Shown piece after piece: positions 16,341 through 25,608 of a DNA stretch of 28,526 nucleotides (its first letter is position 1; every line of letters starts with the position of its first letter). Where the stretch lies: NCBI GenBank assembly GCA_002420115.1, contig DIHK01000020.1:1-28526 (forward strand), given 5' to 3'. Below the pieces are notes generated by a model. The model was not told where the DNA came from, searched no databases, and saw only the letters and a list, made by a program, of their open reading frames with translations. The position numbers were made by a program, and so were the translations under genes. This stretch comes from Nitrospira sp. UBA5698. Its GTDB lineage: Bacteria; Nitrospirota; Nitrospiria; Nitrospirales; Nitrospiraceae.

Positions 16341-19300
16341 CAGATCGGATGGGTGTATAAGGATGACGTTCGGCAATAAGACGAAGGATATGCGAGGATA
16401 TTCCTTCGACATGAGGCGAAGCAACTAGATCTGTTGTACGTCGAGCTGGAATTTCTACAGTCCGGCATCCTCCATTCGCTAGTTCGCTCCAAACACGCCT
16501 GGTATCGTGCTCCATGATCCGCGCTGAGGCCACGAAGTTGAGTATGGATCCGGGATAGGGGCGCATCGTATAGCAGGCAGCTGCACGGAACATCGCAAGT
16601 CGCATGTGGTTGAACTGACGGTCTTCCGATTCACTCCCCGGCGGTCTTCGAAGGCGTGACAAGAGTAGGTTGCTATTATACCGCAGGATTTGCATCCAAT
16701 ACTTCAACGGCATGCGCCGAAGTTCGCCCAGTGCACTCATAGTTATCGAAAGAAATTCCAAAGGGGCCGACAATAAGGGTGGGAGATCATAACTATACCT
16801 ATACGAGCTGTACGAAGTTGGATGCCAGCTGTTCAAGACAACGAGGGTGACGGCTTGGTTCTGGTCGGTGAGTTGCTGCGCGATCTCATAGGCGACCAGT
16901 CCACCGGTACAGATGCCAATGATGACATATGGTCCGTTGGGGAAGCGCGAACGGATTTCAGAGATGTAATGCTTGGCCATTTCTGGCACTGAGTCATATG
17001 GTTCCACTTCCCCATCCGATCCCCTGGCCCGTAAACCGTACACCGGATGTTCCTGGCCTAAAAGCCGTGCCAACTGAGCGAGCCATAATACGCCACCTCC
17101 TGCCGCCGAAATCAAAAATATAGGGGTGGTTGAATTGTTGAGCTGCATGGCGACCAGCGATTGCCAGGGCGGGGTCCCCTGTTCTTGCCCTAGAAGCGAC
17201 GTGAGGCTGGCGATCGTCGGTGCCTGAAACAGTGTGGCCAGAGGAAGCTGTAGGCCGTATACCTGTTCAATGAGATAGAACAACTGTGCCGCTTTGAGGG
17301 AATGGCCACCGAGCTCAAAAAAATTGTCGTGAATTCCTACCTTGTCAATCCCAAACACCTGTTGCCACAAGGCGGCCATTTGCACATGTGATTGCTCACT
17401 CGGTGCGACATAGACTGCAGCCGGCGAGACGGTCACGGTTGGGGCTGGTAGCGCCTTCCGATCAACCTTGTTGTTGGCTGTCAGCGGCATCTCCGTCAGA
17501 AACACGAAGAGTGACGGAACCATGTACTCCGGAATCTGTGCCCGGAGAAACGAACGCAGTTCGGATTGATCAGGGACAAGCCCCTCCTGGCAAACCAGAT
17601 ACGCAACCAACTGTTTGATGCCCTGCTGATCGTCGCGAGCGGTGACGACGGCCTGACGGATGTCAGAGTGGCGGCTCAACGCAGCTTCGATATCCCCTAA
17701 TTCTATTCTGAACCCTCGAATTTTGACTTGGTTATCCATTCGACCAAGATGCACGATGCGCCCATCCGGTCGATAGCGAGCCAAGTCTCCCGTCCGATAG
17801 AGCTTCGCGAGAGGTTCTGTGGAAAACGGATGAGGGATGAACCGATCCTGTGTCAGCTCAGGCCGTCCACGATAGCCTCTCGCCAATCCGTGACCTCCGA
17901 TATAGAGTTCCCCGGACACGCCAATCGGAACCGGTTGGAGGAATTGATCTAGGATGTATATGTCTGTATTGGCGATGGGCTTCCCGATGGTGATCTCCCG
18001 ATCAGTCCGCTCGATCTTCTCGACCGTGGACCAGATCGTCGTTTCGGTCGGGCCATACATGTTCCACAAGGCACAGCACCGCTCTAATATCTGTGTTGCC
18101 AAATCAGGAGGGAGCGCTTCTCCACCGCAGAGTACCGTCAGCTGTTCGCTGCCCAGCCATCCGGCCTCAATGAGCATGCGCCATGTTGCCGGAGTCGCTT
18201 GCATGATCGTCGGCCGTACCGCCTCGCAGAGCGTCCGCAGTTGTCGCCCGTCCATTGCCACGGTTCGACTCGCGATCTCGACACGGGCTCCGGCCAGCAA
18301 CGGCACATACAGTTCCAATCCAAAGATATCGAAAGAAATGGTCGTGACGGAGAGCATGATATCTCGAGCCGAACATCCCGGCTCTTGCCGTATCGACCAC
18401 AAGAAATTCACGAGAGCCTGGTGAGGTATCTCCACGCCTTTGGGTTGTCCCGTGGAACCCGAGGTGTACAGGATGTAGGCCAGGTCGTGTGGCGTCGCGA
18501 TCGGGCCAAGGTTGTGGTCGGCTTCCTGCGCGATGCGCTCGTGCTCGCGATCGAGACACAGCAAACGGCAGGTGCGTGCATCGAACCGATCAGAGAGGTC
18601 GGTGGTCGTCAATACTGCGGCGACGGACGCATCCTGTGCCATGAACCGAAGTCGATCCCGTGGAAATTCTGGGTCGAGAGGAACATAGGCCGCACCGGTT
18701 TTGAGCACGGCCAGTAAGGCAATCACCATCTCCAACGATCGCTCGAGACTGAGACCAACCGTCACACCAGGCTTGGCACCCAGCGTTTGGAGGTAACGCG
18801 CCAGCTTATTTGCCTGCGCATTGAGCTCGCCGTAGCACAGCGTCTTCTGGCCCATCGACAGGGCGACGGCCTCAGGTGTCTGCTCGACCTGTGCTTCAAA
18901 CAGTTGAGGAAAACATTCAGATCGAGGATATGTCCGCTGCGTGTGATTCCAGTCCTGCAACATCTGTTGCCGCTCGGGCGCGGTCAGTGTCGGGAGCTCG
19001 GACAACTTGCTCTGGGGATTTGCCAGTGCGCTCTGGAGTAGGACCCTATACTGTCCTAACATCCGTTGGGCGGTCTGTGGTTCGAAGAGATCCGTGTTAA
19101 ACGTCAAATACGCCTTTCGGGAGAACTCCGTTTCAATCGTCAGGCTCAAGTCGAACTGGGCGGCTTGCGTTTCAACTTCAAACGGGACCCAACTCAATCC
19201 TTGAACGTTAATTTCTCCGATCGGAGCATTCGGGACGTTGAAGAGGACCTGCACCAGTGGGGCCGAACTATGGTCACGTGAGGAGTGCATGGTCTCAACC

Positions 19301-22300
19301 AGTTTATCGAACGGGAAGTCCTGATTGGCATAAGCCTCTAACGCTGTGGAACGAACTCGTGCCATCACCTCGAGGAAGGTTGGATTGCCGGACAGATCGG
19401 TGCGCAACACCAGTGTGTTGACAAACGATCCGATGATCGACTCGACGGCGGATTGTGTCCGGTTCGCGATCGGAGACCCCACGGCAACATCAGGCTGGCC
19501 GGAATACCGACTTAAGAGGATCTGGAAACAGGCCAACAGGGTCATGAACACCGTGGCATTGTGCTCCGCGCTGAATTGCTTCAGTCGTTCGATCAATGAT
19601 GCAGGCAACTCCAGCATGCAATGGGCGCCGTTAAATGTCTGAATCGCGGGCCGTGAATGATCGGTCGGCAATGAGAGCTTTGACAGGCCTTCCAGTTTCT
19701 TTTGCCAATACTCAGCTTGCCTGCCGAGCCAATCATCGGTCAGACAGCGACGCTGCCAGACTGCGTAGTCGGCATACTGAAGAGGAATCGGTCGTTCGGA
19801 AGAAACGTCTCCTCGACAAAACGCATTGTAGAAGACTGCAAACTCGTACCCGATGATCCCGAACGACCACTGATCCCCGATAATATGATGCATGGTCAGC
19901 ATCAGCACATGGTCTTCAGGCTCGACCTCGATAAGCGTGAACCTGGCCAATGGGCCTTTCTCAAGATCGAATGGCTGGTGGGCTTCCTGCTCGACCAAGC
20001 GAGCCGCCTCCTGTTGTCGCGCGTCGGAGGGCAAGTGCTCGAGACTCACTTCGACCCAATGAGGAGGACGAAAGGGGTGGACGACTTGGACCGGTCCCTC
20101 CCCACTCATCATGAACGTCGTTCGAAACACTTCATGGCGGCTGCAGATCGCATCGATCGTTTTTTTGAGAGCAGTTTTGTTGAGCTGTCCCATCTGTCTC
20201 GACGCAAACGGCATGTTGTACGCCGTGCTCTTGGGTGCCAGCTGATACATCAACCACATCCGCTGCTGAGAATAGGAAAGGGGGAGCGGCTGGTCTCTCG
20301 GCACTGGTGTGATCGACGGCATCATCGGAGCGTTCTGCTCACCCTGACGCAGCCGGGTCACTTCTTCGGCCAATGCAGCGATCGTCGGTCGTTCAAACAG
20401 CGCGGAAAGCGAAACTTCAACTTCGAAGAGCTCGCGGACTCGGGAAACGAGCTGAGTCGCCAAGAGTGAATGGCCTCCATGCTCAAAGAAGTGATCATGG
20501 ATACCGGCCTCCGGGACCTCCAGCACAGACTTCCACAGTTCCACCAGTGATTCTTCAACTGGGTTTCTTGGAGCAACCCTCACCGCGGCGTGATTGGCTG
20601 TGTATTCAGGAGCGGGAAGCGCGCGTCGATTCACCTTGCCCGTCGCACTGAGCGGCATCGCCTCGAGCCACAGGATGATGGAGGGCACCATGTAGGTCGG
20701 TAATCGTGAGACGAGATAACCGCGAACGGCCTCAAGTTTGTCTTTCAGCGATGATTCACCCGCGATGTAGCCGACTAGCCGGTGCTGGTCCCGCTTATCC
20801 TCCCGCAGCAACACCGCCGCGTGATGAACACCCGGGAAGTTACTCAGCGCATACTCGATTTCTCCCAGTTCGATCCGATACCCACGCAGTTTGACTTGCT
20901 GATCTATTCGTCCAAGAAATTCTAGGGTGCCGTCGGCACGGTATCGTGCCAGGTCGCCGGTTCGATACAGTCTGGTGCCAACCACGTAGGGGTTCGAAAG
21001 AAAACGCTCCTGGGTCAACGCCGGTTGGTTGACATAGCCGCGGGCCAAACACTCTCCCCCGATATAAAGTTCTCCTGGTATGCCGATGGGCATCGGGTGC
21101 AAACGCTCATCCAGCACATAGAGCTGCATATGTGCGATAGGTTTGCCGATCGGTACTCGGGCCGCTGTTTCCTCTCGGGTGGTTTGATAGACGCTACACC
21201 AGACCGTGGCTTCCGTTGGGCCATATTCGTTATAGAGGGTGGCGTGGGGTAGGAGCTGGTAATGTCGTCTCACAAGCTCAAGGGGAAGACTCTCGCCGGC
21301 TGTAATGACGACACGAAGCGATTCCAGCTGCGTACCCGATGCGTCGCCGAGGACCGCATGATACAAAGAAGGGACCCACACCACGTGTGAGACGTGATGA
21401 TGCTCGATGAGCGCAGCAAGCTGTGTGGGATCACGATGGGCGGTCTCTGATGGGATGATCAGTTCCCCTCCCTGGAGCCATGTCCAAAAGATACCGGTCA
21501 CTGATCCATCGAAGGCCAGTGAGAAGGTCAGTAAGGACCGAGATACCGGTTCCTGATAGTACTGCAGCCTGGCGTGAAGAGAGGTCATCAGACTGCTGTG
21601 CGGCACGGCCACACCTTTCGGGTTCCCTGTCGAGCCGGAGGTATAGATGAGATAGGCGAGCTGATCCGGGGAAACGGAGTGTGCAAGGTTCTCATCCTCT
21701 GTCCCGTCCAGCGCGGATGTGGAAAGTGTCTCCACGTCACACATGTGGCCGCGGAAAGTCTGGAAATGGCTACGGAGCTTCGCCTGAGTTACTAAGATCT
21801 CCACGTTTGCGTCTTCTAGCACGAGCTGGAGGCGGTGGCTGGGGAAGGACGGATCCAGGGGAACATATCCTCCCCCGGCCTTGAGAATGCCCAAGAGACC
21901 CACGAGGGCGTCCACCGAGCGCTCGGCACAGAGACCCACTGGGACATCTGCACCCACTCCAAGCGTCCGTAGCGCGAGCGCGACTCGATTCGCTCTCCGG
22001 TTCAGCTCTTGGTAGCTCAGCGACTGATCTCCACAGGTCACAGCGGGCGCATGGGGAGTTCGTTTGACCTGCGCCTCGATGAGCGTATGAATACCGGAGG
22101 TCCAAGAAGGTGGTTCGTTCCAAGTCAGGTGAACGTGTCGTTTCTCTTCGGGGGTCAGCAATGAAAGTTGATCGAGACGGGCCTCAGGTTTCGTGAGAAA
22201 CTCATGAAGGAGGATCTCCAGCTGTCCCAGCATTCGGTCGATCGTCGAGTCTTCAAAAATCGTGGAATCATGGAGAAACGCCAGATCCAGGCCATCAAGC

Positions 22301-25300
22301 CTGTTGAACACCATTAACACCAGGTCGAACTCCGATGCCGTCGGTTCCCAGGGGAGATGAGTGATCTCAAGATCCTTGATGCTGAGCGTGGACAAGGGGT
22401 CGTCTTCACACACCATCATCACGTTGAACAGTGGAGACAGTTGACGTGCTCGTTGTAACGACAACGCCTCGATCACTTCTTCAAACGGGAGATCCTGATG
22501 GTCATAGGCCTCGATCACCACACGGCGTATCTGCTTCAACAACTCGTGGCCGGTCAGTCCTTCGGATAGTTCAGACCGTAACGCCACCGTATTGACGCAA
22601 TACCCCATCATATCTTCGAACTCTCTCCGACGCCTGCCGGCCACGATCGATCCAATCACCACATCTGATTCTTGTGTGTAGCGATGCAGCCATATTGCAA
22701 AGACGGCGTACAGCACCATGAAGGGAGTGATACTGTGCTGTTGGCAGAAGCGATCAAGATCCGTCACAAGTCGAGGAGAAAGGGGTCGAAACCGCACACC
22801 TCCTTCAAACATGCGTGTTCGCAGTCGTTGTCGATCGATGGGAAGTTCCGCGGGCGGTTTGGTGTCGCTGAGCTGCCTGGTCCAGTAGGCTCGGTTGACT
22901 TCTCGAAGGCCATGACCAAGCGAGGCCTTTTGCCAATCGGCGTAATCCGCATACTGAACGGTCAAGGTCGGAAGTCGAGCGTGCTGTGCGTCGCCACCGG
23001 CCTCCCACAGCAGAGTTAATTCCTTCCAGAAGATACGCAGCGACCATCCATCGGCGGCGAGCCGATGGAACGTCAGTGCCAGGATATGCACGTTGGGTTC
23101 AAGCGCCAGCAGGGTCACCCGAAAGAGCGGTCCCTTTCGTAAGTCGAATGGTCGGGTTCTCTCTGTTCGTAAGAAGTGCCGAACCTGAGCGGCTCGCTCT
23201 GTATGATCCACTTCCTGGAAATCTTGCCGTTCGATCGTGACGGTCACTTCAGAGAATATTTCCGCGAATCCCTCACCTCGTTCCGAGCCGAAGAGGGTTC
23301 GAAGAATCTCGTGACGCGATGCGATTGCCCGTACGGATCGTTCCAACACCTCTTGGCTAACTGGCCCCCGAATCCGCACCGCCATGGAAATATGGTTGAT
23401 TGCGCTTCCTGGATGCACTTGCTCCAGAAACCACAGCCGCTGTTGTGCTGGGCTGAGAGGAATTCTGCCTTTCCGTGTGGAGGATGGGGAAAGTGGAACG
23501 GCGGGAACCTGTTGCCTGTTGCCGCTCCCTACGACCTGACCTCGGTCAGGTGAATTGGCACGTCCCTCCTCGATTCTGGCGGCCAGCGCAGACAAGGTTG
23601 GACATTCAAAGAGCAGGCTGATGGGGAGTTCAACGTGGAACTGGTCGAGTATGCGCGCGACCACCTGTGCCGCGAGGAGCGAATTGCCTCCAAGTCCAAA
23701 GAAATTCGCATGACGATGTGGTCGAGGCCCACCAAGGACTTCCTGCCAGATGTCGGCCAAAGTCTTCTCAACAGAGGTTTGAGGACCCTCCTCCGGTACC
23801 CCATCGGCTTCAGATTGCAGATCCTCGTCGAGCGTGCTGGCTCTGACGACCGTCAGCTGTCCGGACTCAAAGGCGGCCCGGCTGGCACCCCGCTGAATTT
23901 TTCCACTGGAGGTTCTTGGGATTGTGCCGGACTTAACGAGCACCACCGTGTGGATTTCGAGCTCATACTCGTCGGCCAGCACGCGACGGATGCAGTTCAC
24001 GATATTCGTGAGATCTGAATCAGACACCTGTTTCTCGATCTCATGGACCAGCACCACTCGTTCCCCAGTCTCGCTTTCGATCGAGAATGCTGCTCCACAT
24101 CCACGTCGCAAACCTGTATGTGCTTGTTGGGCGGTCCATTCTAGATCATGAGGGTAGTAGTTCCGTCCTCGAACAATGATCAGGTCTTTGATGCGCCCTG
24201 TGAGGAACAGTTCCCCACGGTGAAGGAATCCAAGATCGCCGGTTCGCAAATAGAGCTTCTCCCCTGACTCAGGAAGCGTGGCTTTAAATGTGGTTTCTGT
24301 CTCGTCTTGCTTCTCCCAGTATCCAGAAGCGATTCCGGTTCCAGACAGCCACACCTCACCCACGACGCCCGACGGGCATTCCAACAGCGTTGTTGGGTTC
24401 ACGATCTTGACACAAGTTTCTTCGAGCGGTTCCCCACATCCCACCAACGTCCGAGTTCCACGATTTGATGGAACGGACTCTTTCACGATGGAGTCGGCCA
24501 GCGCCTCCGCATCAACCGTAAGGAACGTCGGTTCAACCGGAACAGGCTTCATCGTCACAAGTAATGTGGCCTCAGCCAGGCCATAGGCCGGGGAAAAGCT
24601 TGACGACTTGAATCCTCGTGGACCAAAGGTTTCGATAAACCGCCTCACCGTATCCGGATGGATAGGTTCAGCGCCGCAGCTGGCGACCTTCCAGCTGCTC
24701 AAATCAGCTTGCCAGCCAGGCTGTTGATGTGCGGCTCTGAGACACGCGTCGTAGGAAAAATTCGGACCACCGCTGTGGGTAATCGCGAATCGAGCCACTG
24801 CGTCCAACCAGCGCAATGGTCGTCGGAGAAACGTGATGGGCGACATCAGATAAGCGGGAATGCCTGCGTAGAACGGTGCAATGATTCCATGCAGAAATCC
24901 ATAGTCATGGAAATACGGCAACCAGCAGAGCGACCGACTACGGTCCTCTACCTGCCCGGCTAACGTGAGGGCTTTGCAATGAGCCAGTACATTTCCATGG
25001 CTGATCACAACGCCGCGAGGAGAGGCGGTCGACCCAGAGGTGTATTGCAAATAGGCAAGGGCGCTGCTGTCTAGTCTCGGCATGTCAATCGAGATGGAGT
25101 CGATCGCATCAGCTACCAGATGGTCTGTTGCCATCCATGTGATCGGGCCCATGTCGTTGGCGAGTGAACATTCAGAAGGCAGAGCCATGATGCTCGAGTT
25201 CGTAAGGATGAGGGATGCCTGAGCATCGTCAATAATGTTGCGAAGTCTCGGCACACTGTGTTTCATTCTGATGGGGTCGGGGGCGGGAGCTGGAACCGGT

Positions 25301-25608
25301 ATAAGACCAGCGTACACGCATGCCCAAAACGCACAGGCGACATCAAGGCCTGGTGGATAGAGAAGGAGGGTTCTGGTTCCTGGTTTGACCTCGTGCGCAA
25401 GCCGGTAGGCCAGTGAACGCACTTGGCGTTCAAGCTGTCTGTAGGTCAGCTGGCTTTCAAGCTCGAGACTGTCACGAACAAGAGCATAGGCAAGCGCGTC
25501 TGGATTGCGCCGGCACGTGAATTCAAAGAGATCACTAAGACTGAGAAACACCGGAGGTTTTGGCATCTCTAATAGGCCGCAATTCTCGTCTTCAAACAAA
25601 CAGAACAA
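16324..25608 (-). CDS. Hybrid FAAL-NRPS megasynthase making a predicted lipodipeptide
   Basis: Numbered from the TTG at 25608 (3094 residues; an ATG at 25566 is an equally good start), the domains are: fatty acyl-AMP ligase ~25-590 (YTSGSTASPRG, RTGDLGFLHRGELFLTGR), carrier ~612-682 (S643), condensation ~716-1150, adenylation ~1165-1668, carrier ~1680-1752 (S1714), condensation ~1773-2208, adenylation ~2230-2723, carrier ~2735-2806 (S2770), thioesterase ~2818-3080. The FAAL would load a free fatty acid, and two amino acids would be added. Pocket residues read DGTVIAEVW-K in the first A domain (nearest Tyr) and DILQLGMIW-K in the second (nearest Gly). There is no epimerase, methyltransferase or ketosynthase. 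Odd points: HRxxxDG in the first C domain, HHxxxDQ in the second, and apparent Cys/Asn/Thr at the thioesterase triad positions. The gene overlaps its PPTase. Confidence 0.93.
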   Translation of the reverse strand: MFCLFEDENCGLLEMPKPPVFLSLSDLFEFTCRRNPDALAYALVRDSLELESQLTYRQLERQVRSLAYRLAHEVKPGTRTLLLYPPGLDVACAFWACVYAGLIPVPAPAPDPIRMKHSVPRLRNIIDDAQASLILTNSSIMALPSECSLANDMGPITWMATDHLVADAIDSISIDMPRLDSSALAYLQYTSGSTASPRGVVISHGNVLAHCKALTLAGQVEDRSRSLCWLPYFHDYGFLHGIIAPFYAGIPAYLMSPITFLRRPLRWLDAVARFAITHSGGPNFSYDACLRAAHQQPGWQADLSSWKVASCGAEPIHPDTVRRFIETFGPRGFKSSSFSPAYGLAEATLLVTMKPVPVEPTFLTVDAEALADSIVKESVPSNRGTRTLVGCGEPLEETCVKIVNPTTLLECPSGVVGEVWLSGTGIASGYWEKQDETETTFKATLPESGEKLYLRTGDLGFLHRGELFLTGRIKDLIIVRGRNYYPHDLEWTAQQAHTGLRRGCGAAFSIESETGERVVLVHEIEKQVSDSDLTNIVNCIRRVLADEYELEIHTVVLVKSGTIPRTSSGKIQRGASRAAFESGQLTVVRASTLDEDLQSEADGVPEEGPQTSVEKTLADIWQEVLGGPRPHRHANFFGLGGNSLLAAQVVARILDQFHVELPISLLFECPTLSALAARIEEGRANSPDRGQVVGSGNRQQVPAVPLSPSSTRKGRIPLSPAQQRLWFLEQVHPGSAINHISMAVRIRGPVSQEVLERSVRAIASRHEILRTLFGSERGEGFAEIFSEVTVTIERQDFQEVDHTERAAQVRHFLRTERTRPFDLRKGPLFRVTLLALEPNVHILALTFHRLAADGWSLRIFWKELTLLWEAGGDAQHARLPTLTVQYADYADWQKASLGHGLREVNRAYWTRQLSDTKPPAELPIDRQRLRTRMFEGGVRFRPLSPRLVTDLDRFCQQHSITPFMVLYAVFAIWLHRYTQESDVVIGSIVAGRRRREFEDMMGYCVNTVALRSELSEGLTGHELLKQIRRVVIEAYDHQDLPFEEVIEALSLQRARQLSPLFNVMMVCEDDPLSTLSIKDLEITHLPWEPTASEFDLVLMVFNRLDGLDLAFLHDSTIFEDSTIDRMLGQLEILLHEFLTKPEARLDQLSLLTPEEKRHVHLTWNEPPSWTSGIHTLIEAQVKRTPHAPAVTCGDQSLSYQELNRRANRVALALRTLGVGADVPVGLCAERSVDALVGLLGILKAGGGYVPLDPSFPSHRLQLVLEDANVEILVTQAKLRSHFQTFRGHMCDVETLSTSALDGTEDENLAHSVSPDQLAYLIYTSGSTGNPKGVAVPHSSLMTSLHARLQYYQEPVSRSLLTFSLAFDGSVTGIFWTWLQGGELIIPSETAHRDPTQLAALIEHHHVSHVVWVPSLYHAVLGDASGTQLESLRVVITAGESLPLELVRRHYQLLPHATLYNEYGPTEATVWCSVYQTTREETAARVPIGKPIAHMQLYVLDERLHPMPIGIPGELYIGGECLARGYVNQPALTQERFLSNPYVVGTRLYRTGDLARYRADGTLEFLGRIDQQVKLRGYRIELGEIEYALSNFPGVHHAAVLLREDKRDQHRLVGYIAGESSLKDKLEAVRGYLVSRLPTYMVPSIILWLEAMPLSATGKVNRRALPAPEYTANHAAVRVAPRNPVEESLVELWKSVLEVPEAGIHDHFFEHGGHSLLATQLVSRVRELFEVEVSLSALFERPTIAALAEEVTRLRQGEQNAPMMPSITPVPRDQPLPLSYSQQRMWLMYQLAPKSTAYNMPFASRQMGQLNKTALKKTIDAICSRHEVFRTTFMMSGEGPVQVVHPFRPPHWVEVSLEHLPSDARQQEAARLVEQEAHQPFDLEKGPLARFTLIEVEPEDHVLMLTMHHIIGDQWSFGIIGYEFAVFYNAFCRGDVSSERPIPLQYADYAVWQRRCLTDDWLGRQAEYWQKKLEGLSKLSLPTDHSRPAIQTFNGAHCMLELPASLIERLKQFSAEHNATVFMTLLACFQILLSRYSGQPDVAVGSPIANRTQSAVESIIGSFVNTLVLRTDLSGNPTFLEVMARVRSTALEAYANQDFPFDKLVETMHSSRDHSSAPLVQVLFNVPNAPIGEINVQGLSWVPFEVETQAAQFDLSLTIETEFSRKAYLTFNTDLFEPQTAQRMLGQYRVLLQSALANPQSKLSELPTLTAPERQQMLQDWNHTQRTYPRSECFPQLFEAQVEQTPEAVALSMGQKTLCYGELNAQANKLARYLQTLGAKPGVTVGLSLERSLEMVIALLAVLKTGAAYVPLDPEFPRDRLRFMAQDASVAAVLTTTDLSDRFDARTCRLLCLDREHERIAQEADHNLGPIATPHDLAYILYTSGSTGQPKGVEIPHQALVNFLWSIRQEPGCSARDIMLSVTTISFDIFGLELYVPLLAGARVEIASRTVAMDGRQLRTLCEAVRPTIMQATPATWRMLIEAGWLGSEQLTVLCGGEALPPDLATQILERCCALWNMYGPTETTIWSTVEKIERTDREITIGKPIANTDIYILDQFLQPVPIGVSGELYIGGHGLARGYRGRPELTQDRFIPHPFSTEPLAKLYRTGDLARYRPDGRIVHLGRMDNQVKIRGFRIELGDIEAALSRHSDIRQAVVTARDDQQGIKQLVAYLVCQEGLVPDQSELRSFLRAQIPEYMVPSLFVFLTEMPLTANNKVDRKALPAPTVTVSPAAVYVAPSEQSHVQMAALWQQVFGIDKVGIHDNFFELGGHSLKAAQLFYLIEQVYGLQLPLATLFQAPTIASLTSLLGQEQGTPPWQSLVAMQLNNSTTPIFLISAAGGGVLWLAQLARLLGQEHPVYGLRARGSDGEVEPYDSVPEMAKHYISEIRSRFPNGPYVIIGICTGGLVAYEIAQQLTDQNQAVTLVVLNSWHPTSYSSYRYSYDLPPLLSAPLEFLSITMSALGELRRMPLKYWMQILRYNSNLLLSRLRRPPGSESEDRQFNHMRLAMFRAAACYTMRPYPGSILNFVASARIMEHDTRRVWSELANGGCRTVEIPARRTTDLVASPHVEGISSHILRLIAERHPYTPIRSDDRAA

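Noticed and set aside
16324..25608. Recent horizontal transfer of the megasynthase locus
   Set aside because: Base composition by eye is like that of the neighbours, and no integrase, tRNA or insertion sequence flanks it. Only the AT-rich 25609-26188 region differs, which is expected of a promoter region.
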